Position numbers and translations under genes: made by a program
Notes under the pieces: generated by a model
Told to the model about the DNA's origin: nothing
The model's database searches: none
What the model saw: the letters and a program-made list of their open reading frames with translations, nothing else
Shown here: positions 43,663-52,222 of the stretch, piece after piece
Layout of the letters: each line of letters opens with the position of its first letter
Numbering within the stretch: position 1 is the stretch's first letter
Source: Thiomicrorhabdus sp. zzn3
GTDB taxonomy: Bacteria > Pseudomonadota > Gammaproteobacteria > Thiomicrospirales > Thiomicrospiraceae
Assembly (NCBI RefSeq): GCF_029767755.1
Contig: NZ_JARUQS010000001.1
Location: forward strand, 1 to 64,000
Length of the DNA: 64,000 nt
Direction of reading: 5' to 3'

Positions 43663-46600
43663 TCAGTCGCTCGCCAGGGTTTTCGCCATTGGCGGGCTGT
43701 CGTCGCTGGTTTTTTTGCGCGCCTTGGTCAGTTGAATTTCCAGGGGGCGTGTCGTATCCAAATGCACATCGCGTTGTGGGAAGGCGATGACGATGCCCGC
43801 CTGGTTCAATTTGTCGTTAATCAGTGTGTGCAGCTCTGATTTGATCTTCAGGAAGTTATCCAAGTCATCCACGTAGACGCGTAATGACAGCTGCAGGGCG
43901 TTGTCGCCAAAACTGTCAAAAATAACGGAAGGTTCCGGATCGTCAAGTACGTCAGGGTGTTCGGTAGCCGCTTCCTGAATCAGTTTTAACGCCTTGGTCA
44001 CGTCGCTGCCGTAGGCGATGCCCACATCGACTTTCACGCGCATCACTTGGTCCGAAAGCGACCAGTTGATAAACTGTCCGGTAATGATCTGTTTGTTTGG
44101 GATCACCAGTTCCTGCCGGTCCCAGTTAACGATGGTGGTGGCGCGAATACGGATTTTGGATACTTTTCCGGAGACGCCGTCAACGGTCACAATATCGCCA
44201 ACACGCATCGGCTGTTCAAACAGAAGAATGATCCCGCTGACAAAGTTGGCGACAATTTCCTGTAAACCGAATCCAAGCCCAACCCCGAGCGCAGCCACCA
44301 GCCATTGAATGTTGGACCATTCGATTCCCAGCGCGCGGAAAATCAACACAAAACCGATAATGGCAATGATGTATTGGGTCAATGACGTAATGGCATAACG
44401 TGCCGCATTGCTGATTGGCAGATGTTTGAGCAGGGTGAATTCCAGCAGGCCGGGTAGGTCTTTGGAAAGCAGCAGGGTCATGGCGCCCAGAGCGATCCCT
44501 AATACCAGATCCCCGAGGGTTAACGGCACCTGTTGCTGCACACCGTCCACCCATTCGGCTTTGGTGAGCGACAGCGTACTGTCACTGATGAGATTTAAGG
44601 CCGGGATCACGTCGCTCCAAACGATCCAAAGGCCGAAGAGGAAGGCCAGAATAAAACCTAGGTTAAGAGCTTGGCGAGCCTGTTTGCTGAGCTTCTCGTA
44701 GTCCATCAGTTCCGGTTCTTCGAGAGGAGGGGTGGCTTCACTTTCAGATGCGGAATCTTTGGTCAGCGTTTGTTGCAAGGCTTGGCGTTTTTGCAATAGC
44801 TCTTCATAGTGGCGTTTTCTTTCCGATAGATAGATGCCGCGCAGTAACAGTTCTCTAAAGGTGTAAATGACCAAAATAAGCCCCAGGGTCCAGTTAAAGC
44901 GCTCGGCAATCACCAGGGCGGAGTAGTAGTAGCCGTACACCGTGGTCCAGATCAAGAACAAAGGGAAGGCGAACAGCAGCGGAAACCACAGAAAGTGCAG
45001 CTGTTGCCAGGTCGAATTTTTCTTAGAGGTGGCGAAATCACGCATAATCTCGCTGCGGTTTGACCACAATCGGTAGATGAGCACGGCAAAACCGATCATA
45101 AGGCCCACAAAAGCCAAGCGACCGATTAATTGGGTTTCCGCCGGACCATTGGCATCGCTGCTGAGGTCAATCAGCATGATCGAGAGTGCTCCAAGCGGCG
45201 CCGCCCATGCCAGCTCTTTCTGGAGAGCGTGACGGACACTAATATGCCAGTGAAAGTGGCGTTCAGCGAGGCCATCAGCGCGGCAGATTTGTTTCAGCCC
45301 GGTCAGTACAAAGAGCAGTAAGCCGGCGTCGATTAAGCCTTTGATCAGGTTCTGGCTATAGCCGGAAGGGGTGTCCAGTTGATTGAGAATCGCCGCGGCA
45401 CCAAACATCAGCCAGGGGATCGGCAGGGTGAGCAGTAAAGTGTAGCCGACTGCCATGAGTGTTAACAGGTAGTTATCGGTGCGAATCGAGGTCATCTGCG
45501 ACGCCGTCTGTTTTAGACCTCGGGTAAAGTGGCGGCGTGCGCTAATTAATCCAGCGAAGACCAAAAGCCAAAAAAGAAGTAAGAGGTTGTGGCTTTGGAT
45601 TACGGTCGTTGTATCATGCAATAACAGGGCGAGCCGTTCCGGTGCCAGTAGCCATAGCAGGCTGGCGTTAAAGGCCTCCACAGAGATAAGCGCGATCAAG
45701 TTGACGTTAGGCAGCCAAAGCAGGTGATCGTTTAAAAAGCGGCTGTAGTTTTGAGATTGTTCCTGCTGCTGACTGTAGACGGAGTTCAGTTCAGCCAGCT
45801 TGCTGATATAGCTGGGATAGAGGTTTTGCAGTTCTTTAGCCGCTTGCAGATATTGCTCGTGCAGTTGCAGGGCTTTTTGCTGCAAAGCGGTTTGGTCCGG
45901 TTCACTTTCCGGCGATGCCGTTGATGGTTGCAGTTGGGCAATGATTTCAGTGACGGAAAGTTGAGAAGCCTCTCTCAGTTTTTCGTTTAACAGCAGCTGC
46001 TGTAAAACGGCTTCGTTGATTTGGTCTTTGGTTCTGAGCACTTCTCGCGAACTGATTTGCAAGTTAGGCAGCGTCTGCAGTCGTTGATGGAGTACCTGGG
46101 CGATGGTTTCTTGTGACCCCTCCAGTTCGACCACCTGTTTATCGCGTGTGAAATGCGATTCGATGGTTGAGATCGCATTTTGGCTCAAGGCGATTTTGTG
46201 ATCGATCAGTTTTTCCAAATGCACCAGTTCGGTCTTCTGTGTTTGAACGTCGATCAGTTGCTGTTGCAGCGGGTAAAGCACACTGCTGGAGTCAATAGAC
46301 TCTTCCAAGACCTGTTGCAAGGCGGCTTCCGCTTCGCGCGCTTTTTCACTTTGCAAGCGCGATTGCAGTGTCTGCACGCTTTTCTGTAACAACAGTTTGT
46401 CATTCGACCAGTAGTCGCGTTCCGCTTGCGCCAGCTCGGTCAGGGCGGCCAAGTTGTCAAGTTTGAAGTTGAGGGTTTTTACACTGGCTTTGAGCGCCTG
46501 CAAACGTGCCTGAATGGCTAGGTTTTGAATGCTCTGAGCAAGGTCCGTGGTGTCTGCAGCGAGTTTGGATTGATTTCCCTGAAGTTGGGCAATGCTTTTT

Positions 46601-47103
46601 TCATACTGCGTTTTCTGCTCGACCCCTTCCGTGGCCAACGCCAAATATTCGGTCAGCATTTTGTCCCAGTGGGCTAAGTTCTGTTCTGCATTGAGCAGTG
46701 CTTGACTGGCATCGTTATACGCTTTGTTAACTTGGGTTTCAGTCAGGGAGTCGATTTTAAGAGCGGATTCTTGTTTAAGGGCTTCCTGCAACACTTTTTG
46801 GCTGTTAGCAAGTTTGTTTAAATGGGACTGAGCTGCTTCAATTTGTTGCTTAAGGTGTTGTTGTTCCTGTTCGCTTGTGCTTGCTTCCTGAATCCAGGAC
46901 GAGGCCTTGTCCAGCTGGGACGCGAGTTCCTGTTTTTGGGCTTCATCAAACTCTTCATTGACTTTTAACTGCTGGTTGAGGCGTTCAACATCCGATTGAT
47001 GGATAAGGTTCTCATTGAGTGGTTGAACGGTCGGTGCCGCCAAAGATGCAACGAGATAGAAGCAAGAGAACAAGAAGGCGGTTAACAAGGATGCAGGCTT
47101 CAT
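43663..47103 (-). CDS. Large MscK/KefA-type mechanosensitive channel
   Basis: It protects against osmotic downshock in the inner membrane. A signal peptide (about 1-23) is followed by a periplasmic coiled-coil domain of about 450 residues rich in Gln, Leu and Glu. About 11 membrane helices follow. The C-terminal MscS module contains the pore helix ALGVGLGFGLQEIVANFVSG and the beta domain with VSKIRIRATTIVNWDRQELV. The length is 1146 residues from the ATG at 47103; a TTG 21 bases earlier is possible, and no strong ribosome site is seen at either. It ends 15 bases from the convergent thioesterase gene. Confidence 0.9.
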   Translation of the reverse strand: MKPASLLTAFLFSCFYLVASLAAPTVQPLNENLIHQSDVERLNQQLKVNEEFDEAQKQELASQLDKASSWIQEASTSEQEQQHLKQQIEAAQSHLNKLANSQKVLQEALKQESALKIDSLTETQVNKAYNDASQALLNAEQNLAHWDKMLTEYLALATEGVEQKTQYEKSIAQLQGNQSKLAADTTDLAQSIQNLAIQARLQALKASVKTLNFKLDNLAALTELAQAERDYWSNDKLLLQKSVQTLQSRLQSEKAREAEAALQQVLEESIDSSSVLYPLQQQLIDVQTQKTELVHLEKLIDHKIALSQNAISTIESHFTRDKQVVELEGSQETIAQVLHQRLQTLPNLQISSREVLRTKDQINEAVLQQLLLNEKLREASQLSVTEIIAQLQPSTASPESEPDQTALQQKALQLHEQYLQAAKELQNLYPSYISKLAELNSVYSQQQEQSQNYSRFLNDHLLWLPNVNLIALISVEAFNASLLWLLAPERLALLLHDTTTVIQSHNLLLLFWLLVFAGLISARRHFTRGLKQTASQMTSIRTDNYLLTLMAVGYTLLLTLPIPWLMFGAAAILNQLDTPSGYSQNLIKGLIDAGLLLFVLTGLKQICRADGLAERHFHWHISVRHALQKELAWAAPLGALSIMLIDLSSDANGPAETQLIGRLAFVGLMIGFAVLIYRLWSNRSEIMRDFATSKKNSTWQQLHFLWFPLLFAFPLFLIWTTVYGYYYSALVIAERFNWTLGLILVIYTFRELLLRGIYLSERKRHYEELLQKRQALQQTLTKDSASESEATPPLEEPELMDYEKLSKQARQALNLGFILAFLFGLWIVWSDVIPALNLISDSTLSLTKAEWVDGVQQQVPLTLGDLVLGIALGAMTLLLSKDLPGLLEFTLLKHLPISNAARYAITSLTQYIIAIIGFVLIFRALGIEWSNIQWLVAALGVGLGFGLQEIVANFVSGIILLFEQPMRVGDIVTVDGVSGKVSKIRIRATTIVNWDRQELVIPNKQIITGQFINWSLSDQVMRVKVDVGIAYGSDVTKALKLIQEAATEHPDVLDDPEPSVIFDSFGDNALQLSLRVYVDDLDNFLKIKSELHTLINDKLNQAGIVIAFPQRDVHLDTTRPLEIQLTKARKKTSDDSPPMAKTLASD

Positions 47104-47449
47104 AGGCAGTAATCGTCGATGCAAATCATTAGGATGTTCAGGTACATAGAGTACTGTTTCATTTAAGCATAAATCCCCGGTGGCGAATAGCGGTTTGATG
47201 AAGATTTATTGCAAACTTCTTTGGTTTGACGTCCAGGCTGAGAGAGGGCGTATTTAAAGGGATGCAGAAATTAGTGAGGGCATAGGACATTTGCCCTGTA
47301 AGACACATGTTCGTTGAAACTGGGAAAATTTTACAGTTCAATCAGGCTGTTGCCGCTGGCGTCATACCGCTTTTTTGCTAAGCCGCTTTTTTGTTAAGCA
47401 TTTGGATCGTGATGATCGACCAGCACAAAAACAGACTAAGGAGTCGCTT
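47104..47449. other. Non-coding gap upstream of the sulfide dehydrogenase pair
   Basis: No gene is seen. TTGACG (47226) with TATTTA 19 bases on is a weak promoter candidate for the right-hand genes. A tandem repeat (47367-47398) is described separately. Confidence 0.4.
47367..47398 (+). repeat. Tandem duplication of a 16-base unit
   Basis: CCGCTTTTTTGCTAAG is followed at once by CCGCTTTTTTGTTAAG, 15 of 16 bases identical. It ends 51 bases before the start of the cytochrome gene and may be a binding site or slippage product. Confidence 0.75.
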
Positions 47450-48514
47450 ATGAAACACCTTGGATTTAAAGCCCCTTTTCTTTTAACGGGCATATCGGCC
47501 GCCATTGTGTTGGCATCCTGTGGGGGTGGAGGGTCTTCAACGGCTGATGCAACCTCCAGTACGACAACCTCCAGTGCGGTCGCGATCAGCGGTACCGTGC
47601 CGGGAACCAAAATCGAGGCCTTTTGTGCCGATGGTCGCTATTTTTCCGTGAATTCGACGGATAACGGAACCGATCAGCACCCATTTAGTTTAAGCATGCC
47701 TGCCGGCGTCGATTGCCGCTTGGTGATGACCACACATGAAGAGGATGAGGTCAATCGAATTGTGTCTCCCATTGCGTTCAGTTCCGCGACGGCAACCAGT
47801 GGCCTGATCAATACGCAAGTATCGTTTGATTTGGGTTATGTGCCATTAGCCATGTCGCTGGATGAGATTGTGGATAGCAATGGTGACGGCGTGTTGGATA
47901 CACCGTTAAGCCTAGCGGTGAGTTTGCCGGAGGAAGTCGTCATTCGCGAATTGGCTGTCGACCCGCTGGACGATGACAATGACGGCATACCGAATGCCTA
48001 TGAAGACGACGACAACGATGGTTTGTATAACTCGGAAGACGATGATGATGACGGTGACGGTATTCCAGATTCTGAGGATGAAGACCACACGGATAGCGAC
48101 GAAGACGGCATCGACGATCTTTACGACCGGGATGATGATAATGACGGTTTGACGGACGATGAAGACGACGATGATGATAATGACGGTACGCGTGATGAAG
48201 AGGATGACGATTATGATGAGGACAACGAAACATCCGTCACCAATACATATACGCCAGTGACCGCTTATACCGTCTCTGCCGGACGTTTGTTAGCATCGCA
48301 GTGTGCCCAATGTCACGGCACCAACGGCTATTCCACTAACAGTTGGGACAGTTTGGCGGGCGAAAACGATCTGGTGGAAGAGATGTTGGAAATTCAGGCC
48401 GGAGAAGAAGATCCGATTATGCAGGCGCAAGCTCACGGTTACACTCGCAGTGAAATCGAGGCTTTGGCCGCCTGGCTGGCTACCCAGTCGAGCAGCGAGA
48501 GTGAGGAGGACTAA
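47450..48514 (+). CDS. Cytochrome c lipoprotein, FccA-type partner, with acidic calcium-type repeats
   Basis: It is probably the electron-accepting subunit for the adjacent flavoprotein. It starts at the ATG at 47450 behind AAGGAG and has 354 residues. The lipobox LASC (Cys24) is followed by a Gly/Ser/Thr linker and a beta-type domain (45-135). An intensely acidic region (about 143-260) carries six or more DDDNDGxxD units, as in thrombospondin type 3 calcium loops. The monoheme domain follows, with CAQCH (285-289), Met324 as likely axial ligand and EIEALAAWLA. Normal FccA subunits lack the acidic region. fccB follows 3 bases later. Confidence 0.82.
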   Translation: MKHLGFKAPFLLTGISAAIVLASCGGGGSSTADATSSTTTSSAVAISGTVPGTKIEAFCADGRYFSVNSTDNGTDQHPFSLSMPAGVDCRLVMTTHEEDEVNRIVSPIAFSSATATSGLINTQVSFDLGYVPLAMSLDEIVDSNGDGVLDTPLSLAVSLPEEVVIRELAVDPLDDDNDGIPNAYEDDDNDGLYNSEDDDDDGDGIPDSEDEDHTDSDEDGIDDLYDRDDDNDGLTDDEDDDDDNDGTRDEEDDDYDEDNETSVTNTYTPVTAYTVSAGRLLASQCAQCHGTNGYSTNSWDSLAGENDLVEEMLEIQAGEEDPIMQAQAHGYTRSEIEALAAWLATQSSSESEED

Positions 48515-48517
48515 ACC

Positions 48518-49780
48518 ATGCAATCATCATTATCACGCAGAACTTTGTTGAAGGCATTAGGTTTGGGAGCGGTCACGGCGGTCGCTCCAAGTTGGCTTCG
48601 TGCCGAAGCCTTGCCGCGTGTGGTGGTCGTCGGTGGGGGCTTTGCTGGCGCCACTGCAGCCAAGTATCTGAAACTGTGGGGAGGAACCAGTCTGGAAGTC
48701 ACCCTGATTGAACCGAACACCACCTATGTGTCGCCGATTCTGAGTAATTTGGTGTTGAACCATCAGAAAACCACGGCGGATTTGAGTTTCGATTATGTCA
48801 ATCACAGTACGGTTTACGGCATTAATATGATACACGACGCGGTTAACGCAATTGATACCTCTTCACAGCTGATGACGTTGCACAGCGGGGCGACGCTCAG
48901 CTACGATCGTTTGATTCTGGCGCCGGGCATGGAGTTTGCAGAGATTAACGGACTTGATTATGAGAAGGTGCCGCACGCCTGGAAAGCCGGGGCGCAGACG
49001 AACTTGTTGCAGAGCCAGATTGATGCGATGCAGGATGGCGATCATTTTGTCATGACGGTGCCAGCCTCTCCGTACCGCTGCCCTCCAGGCCCTTACGAGC
49101 GTGCCTGTGTGGTGGCCGATTATTTGCACAACACCAGAGGGTTAGCCAACTGTCAGGTGACCGTTTTGGATGCGAATGCTGGCATTACGGTGGAGGCCGA
49201 GACCTTTGGCGCGCAGTTCGAGGCCTATGGCATCACCTATCGTGCCAATATTTCGATTGCCAGCGTGGATTCTGATGCACGCAGCATCACCTTTAGTGAA
49301 AACGGCGGGGCGTCGGAAACGCTGGAGGCCGATGTATTGAATGTGATTCCCAATCAAAAAGCGGCCAAAGTGGTTGTGGATGCAGGATTGGTGGCAGGGA
49401 ATTGGGCGCCGGTGAATCCACTTAGCTACGAGTCGACATTGGCGCAGCATGTGCATGTGATCGGCGATTCGCAGGCCACCGCGCAGCCCAAATCCGGCCA
49501 TATGGGAAATTCACAGGCCAAAATTTGCGCCGATGCGGTATTGCGTTCTTTGAACAATCAAACGCCTTATGAAGCGCCTAAAACCAATACCGCCTGTTAC
49601 AGTCCGGTGTCGTCCACCCACGCTTCGTGGTTGACGGCGGTGTATGAGTACAATGCCGAAACCGGTGCGATGCAACTGGTGCCGGATGCCGGTTATCCGG
49701 CCTCCGGCGCGCCGAGCACGCAAAACTATGAGGATATGTTTAAGTGGTCCGGCAATCTGTTTGCCGACACCTTTGCTTAA
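48518..49780 (+). CDS. fccB: Flavocytochrome c sulfide dehydrogenase, flavoprotein subunit
   Basis: It oxidises sulfide to sulfur in the periplasm with FAD and passes electrons to a cytochrome c. A Tat signal (SRRTLLKALGLGAV, cleaved near 30) is followed by the FAD motif VVVVGGGFAGATAAK. The redox/FAD segment PYRCPPGPYERACVVADYL comes next, then the conserved VIGDSQATAQPKSGHMGNSQ. The second cysteine, NTACYSPV, starts the C-terminal FCSD flavin-binding domain. The length of 420 is normal. GAGGAGG lies before the ATG. A related SoxF function cannot be excluded. Confidence 0.9.
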   Translation: MQSSLSRRTLLKALGLGAVTAVAPSWLRAEALPRVVVVGGGFAGATAAKYLKLWGGTSLEVTLIEPNTTYVSPILSNLVLNHQKTTADLSFDYVNHSTVYGINMIHDAVNAIDTSSQLMTLHSGATLSYDRLILAPGMEFAEINGLDYEKVPHAWKAGAQTNLLQSQIDAMQDGDHFVMTVPASPYRCPPGPYERACVVADYLHNTRGLANCQVTVLDANAGITVEAETFGAQFEAYGITYRANISIASVDSDARSITFSENGGASETLEADVLNVIPNQKAAKVVVDAGLVAGNWAPVNPLSYESTLAQHVHVIGDSQATAQPKSGHMGNSQAKICADAVLRSLNNQTPYEAPKTNTACYSPVSSTHASWLTAVYEYNAETGAMQLVPDAGYPASGAPSTQNYEDMFKWSGNLFADTFA

Positions 49781-49835
49781 CGGAGTTGGGTGCCGCTTAT
49801 TTTGATCAGGCCTGTTGAGTTTATGAAAGGTGTTC

Positions 49836-50336
49836 TCAATGAATCAGCAGGTCTTCAAAGAAGTAAGCGACCAATTCATGCCGGCCGGATAAGCCGGCTT
49901 TTTTATAGAGGTTGGAGGCTTGTTGGCGGACTGTTTTCTCCCGGGTTTCGCGCACACTGGCAATTTCATCCAAAGTCAGTCCTTTCAAGAGCAGCAACCC
50001 TACCTCTTTTTCACTTTTCGTTAGCCCCCATTCTGCAAACTGTTCTTGAATCATTTTCGAAAATTCGCCCATGAGTTTGCGGGCCTGATCCTGGGAATGG
50101 CTCAGTTTTTTTTGGGTGGTGGCCAGCTTTTCATGCATCTGCTTGATTTGCCGACTCTGTTGATGATGCCAGAAAGTCAGAACAATAAAGGCGCCAAGCG
50201 CGATCAGCCCTAGGAGTATTTCAACCAAAATGTGCGGATTGAAACCGCCCATCCCCTCCCAGTCGTGCAGGACGTCAATAAACGAGACCAGAAAAATCAG
50301 AGTATAGGTGGTCAAAATGAATTTAAATTGGTTCAT
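49836..50336 (-). CDS. Membrane-anchored LuxR-type helix-turn-helix regulator
   Basis: This is a transcription factor tethered to the inner membrane. Two N-terminal hydrophobic helices (about 5-22 and 40-60) lead to a short coiled coil (65-105). A C-terminal LuxR/GerE helix-turn-helix follows, with LTKSEKEVGLLLLKGLTLDE and VRQQASNLYKKAGLSGRHEL. No sensor domain is visible in its 166 residues. It starts at the ATG at 50336 behind AGGAGCAGGAG. It is convergent with fccB and divergent from coaBC. A link to sulfide oxidation is only positional. Confidence 0.82.
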   Translation of the reverse strand: MNQFKFILTTYTLIFLVSFIDVLHDWEGMGGFNPHILVEILLGLIALGAFIVLTFWHHQQSRQIKQMHEKLATTQKKLSHSQDQARKLMGEFSKMIQEQFAEWGLTKSEKEVGLLLLKGLTLDEIASVRETREKTVRQQASNLYKKAGLSGRHELVAYFFEDLLIH

Positions 50337-50417
50337 GCTCCTGCTCCTAAACTGCGCCAAATGCAGTCAAAAATGGGTATCATGTGCAGAAGTCTAACCT
50401 GTCAACATGAAACGAAG

Positions 50418-51635
50418 ATGAAAATACTATTGGGTGTCACCGGCGGAATTGCCGCCTACAAAGCATTGGAACTGACCCGTCTGTTTGTCAAGTCTGGCCA
50501 TCAGGTTCAGGTGGTGATGACCGAGGGGGCGAAGGCGTTTATTCAGCCGCTGTCGTTTCAGGCGCTGTCGGGCCATCCTGTGCGTGACAGTCTGTTCGAT
50601 AACAATCAGGAAGCCGGTATGGGACATATTGAATTGGCGCGTTGGCCGGATCAGGTCGTTATCGCACCGGCTTCGGCGGAAACTCTGGCGCGACTGCGTA
50701 TGGGGCGTGCCGACGATCTGCTCACTACGCTGATTCTGGCGACCGATAAACCGGTTCTGCTGGCGCCGGCGATGAATCGGCTGATGTGGTCGAATGCGGC
50801 AACCCAGGAAAACGTAGAGCTTTTGCGGCAGCGCGGATTTGATTTGTTGCAGCCGGCTTCCGGTGAACAGGCGTGCGGCGAAGTGGGGGAGGGGCGTATG
50901 CCCGAACCGCAAGCGATTTTTGACGCGGTAATGGAGGCGGAAAACCGACGCAAACAAACTGAACAGGCCTGGTTGGAATTGCAGGCTTTTTGGAAAGGGC
51001 GCAGTGTGCTGGTCACCGCCGGTCCGACCTTTGAGGATCTCGACCCGGTGCGCTTTATTGGCAACCGCAGTTCCGGGAAAATGGGGTTTGCTATCGCCGC
51101 GGCCGCGGCCAAGGCGGGGGCGAATGTTACCTTGATTGCCGGGCCTGTTGGGTTGAAGACACCAGACGGTGTCAAGCGGATTGATGTCCGTTCCGCGCAG
51201 CAAATGTTTACCGCCGTGCAAGAATATTATTCACAAGCAGATTGTTTTATCAGTGCGGCAGCGGTGGCCGATTTCCGTCCACAGGCACAACAGGAGCAAA
51301 AGATTAAAAAGCAGGGCGGTCAAGACACGATGACCCTGACATTGGTGAAAAATCCGGATATTGTCGCCTGGGTGGCGGCACAGGCGGATAAGCCCTATGT
51401 GGTCGGTTTTGCCGCGGAAACGCAAAACGTCGTCGATTACGCCAGAGATAAATTGCAGCGTAAAAACTTGGATATGATCTGCGCCAATCAAGTCGGTGAG
51501 GGGCTTGGATTTGAGCAGAATGACAATGCCTTGACGTTGATCACTGCCGATTCCGAAACCGTATTGGGAGAGAACAGCAAGAGGGTGCTGGCCCAAGCCC
51601 TTTTACGAGAAGTTGCTGAAAGATTTTCCTCTTAG
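50418..51635 (+). CDS. coaBC: Bifunctional phosphopantothenoylcysteine decarboxylase/synthetase
   Basis: It makes 4'-phosphopantetheine from phosphopantothenate and cysteine in CoA synthesis. The N-terminal CoaC flavoprotein has GVTGGIAAYKALEL, the catalytic His in GHIELARWPD and PAMNRLMW. The C-terminal CoaB has VTAGPTFEDLDPVRFIGNRS and VVGFAAET. It starts at the ATG at 50418 (MKILLGVTGG); longer frames are spurious. The length is 405. The EQAWLEL segment is encoded across a CAGGCCTG (50964). dut lies 1.6 kb downstream; the usual coaBC-dut-algC-argB order is kept with insertions. Confidence 0.97.
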   Translation: MKILLGVTGGIAAYKALELTRLFVKSGHQVQVVMTEGAKAFIQPLSFQALSGHPVRDSLFDNNQEAGMGHIELARWPDQVVIAPASAETLARLRMGRADDLLTTLILATDKPVLLAPAMNRLMWSNAATQENVELLRQRGFDLLQPASGEQACGEVGEGRMPEPQAIFDAVMEAENRRKQTEQAWLELQAFWKGRSVLVTAGPTFEDLDPVRFIGNRSSGKMGFAIAAAAAKAGANVTLIAGPVGLKTPDGVKRIDVRSAQQMFTAVQEYYSQADCFISAAAVADFRPQAQQEQKIKKQGGQDTMTLTLVKNPDIVAWVAAQADKPYVVGFAAETQNVVDYARDKLQRKNLDMICANQVGEGLGFEQNDNALTLITADSETVLGENSKRVLAQALLREVAERFSS

Positions 51636-51653
51636 TTCGAATTCGACTGATCG

Positions 51654-52130
51654 TTAATTCGGTGCTTGAATGACCTTTTGAGTCAATTGATTCAATACAC
51701 TCTGAAGGCGTGACGCCGCCGCACACTCTTCAGTATGGTGGCGTTTTGCAAGATAGAGCGGATCATTGAAACCAATCCACACCCGCTGTGTTTCATCTTC
51801 CCAAACCAAGGCCTTCAGCGGGAGATCAATGCCCAAGGTTTGCGCGCACTGCATAAACGGGGTGCCGCCTTTGGGGTGGCCAAAGATCAACAACTCGGTC
51901 GGTCTTAAGGTTTGTTCGACCTTGGCCGCTCCGGCAGCATGATTGATGCGGGCAAACACGATCAGGTTTTTTGCCTTCACGGCGGTTTCCAGTCTATCCA
52001 TGGTCTCTTTGGCAGAGTAAGGGCTCGCCAGGCGGGTTAAACCATCAATATCCTCGGCGTGAGCCGGTATCAACCATGACAGCAATGCCAGTCCGGTAAA
52101 GCAAAGAGTGAGCAATTTTTTGTGAAACAT
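51654..52130 (-). CDS. Secreted DUF302 protein
   Basis: This is a periplasmic protein of unknown role. The signal peptide (1-25, ending PAHAE) is followed by one DUF302 domain: SAKETMDRLETAVKAKNLIV, FARINHAAGAAKVEQTLRP and LLIFGHPKGGTPFMQCAQTLGIDLP. It has 158 residues. On the same strand, the beta-propeller gene lies 92 bases upstream. Together they interrupt the coaBC-dut neighbourhood. Confidence 0.87.
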   Translation of the reverse strand: MFHKKLLTLCFTGLALLSWLIPAHAEDIDGLTRLASPYSAKETMDRLETAVKAKNLIVFARINHAAGAAKVEQTLRPTELLIFGHPKGGTPFMQCAQTLGIDLPLKALVWEDETQRVWIGFNDPLYLAKRHHTEECAAASRLQSVLNQLTQKVIQAPN

Positions 52131-52222
52131 AGTGAAACCTGTTGTAACGAGGGCCAGAGCACTTCGGATAATCGGTTGAAGGCTCTGGCGTTGTTTAGGC
52201 TAGATGGCGTGAGAGTGGTTGA

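Noticed and set aside
47940-48233. GAT/GAC-rich tract that looks like a microsatellite or, on the minus strand, a His/Arg-rich protein
   Set aside because: In the plus frame it codes regular DDDNDG units continuous with the lipoprotein signal and the heme domain, so it is protein-coding repeat, not simple-sequence DNA.
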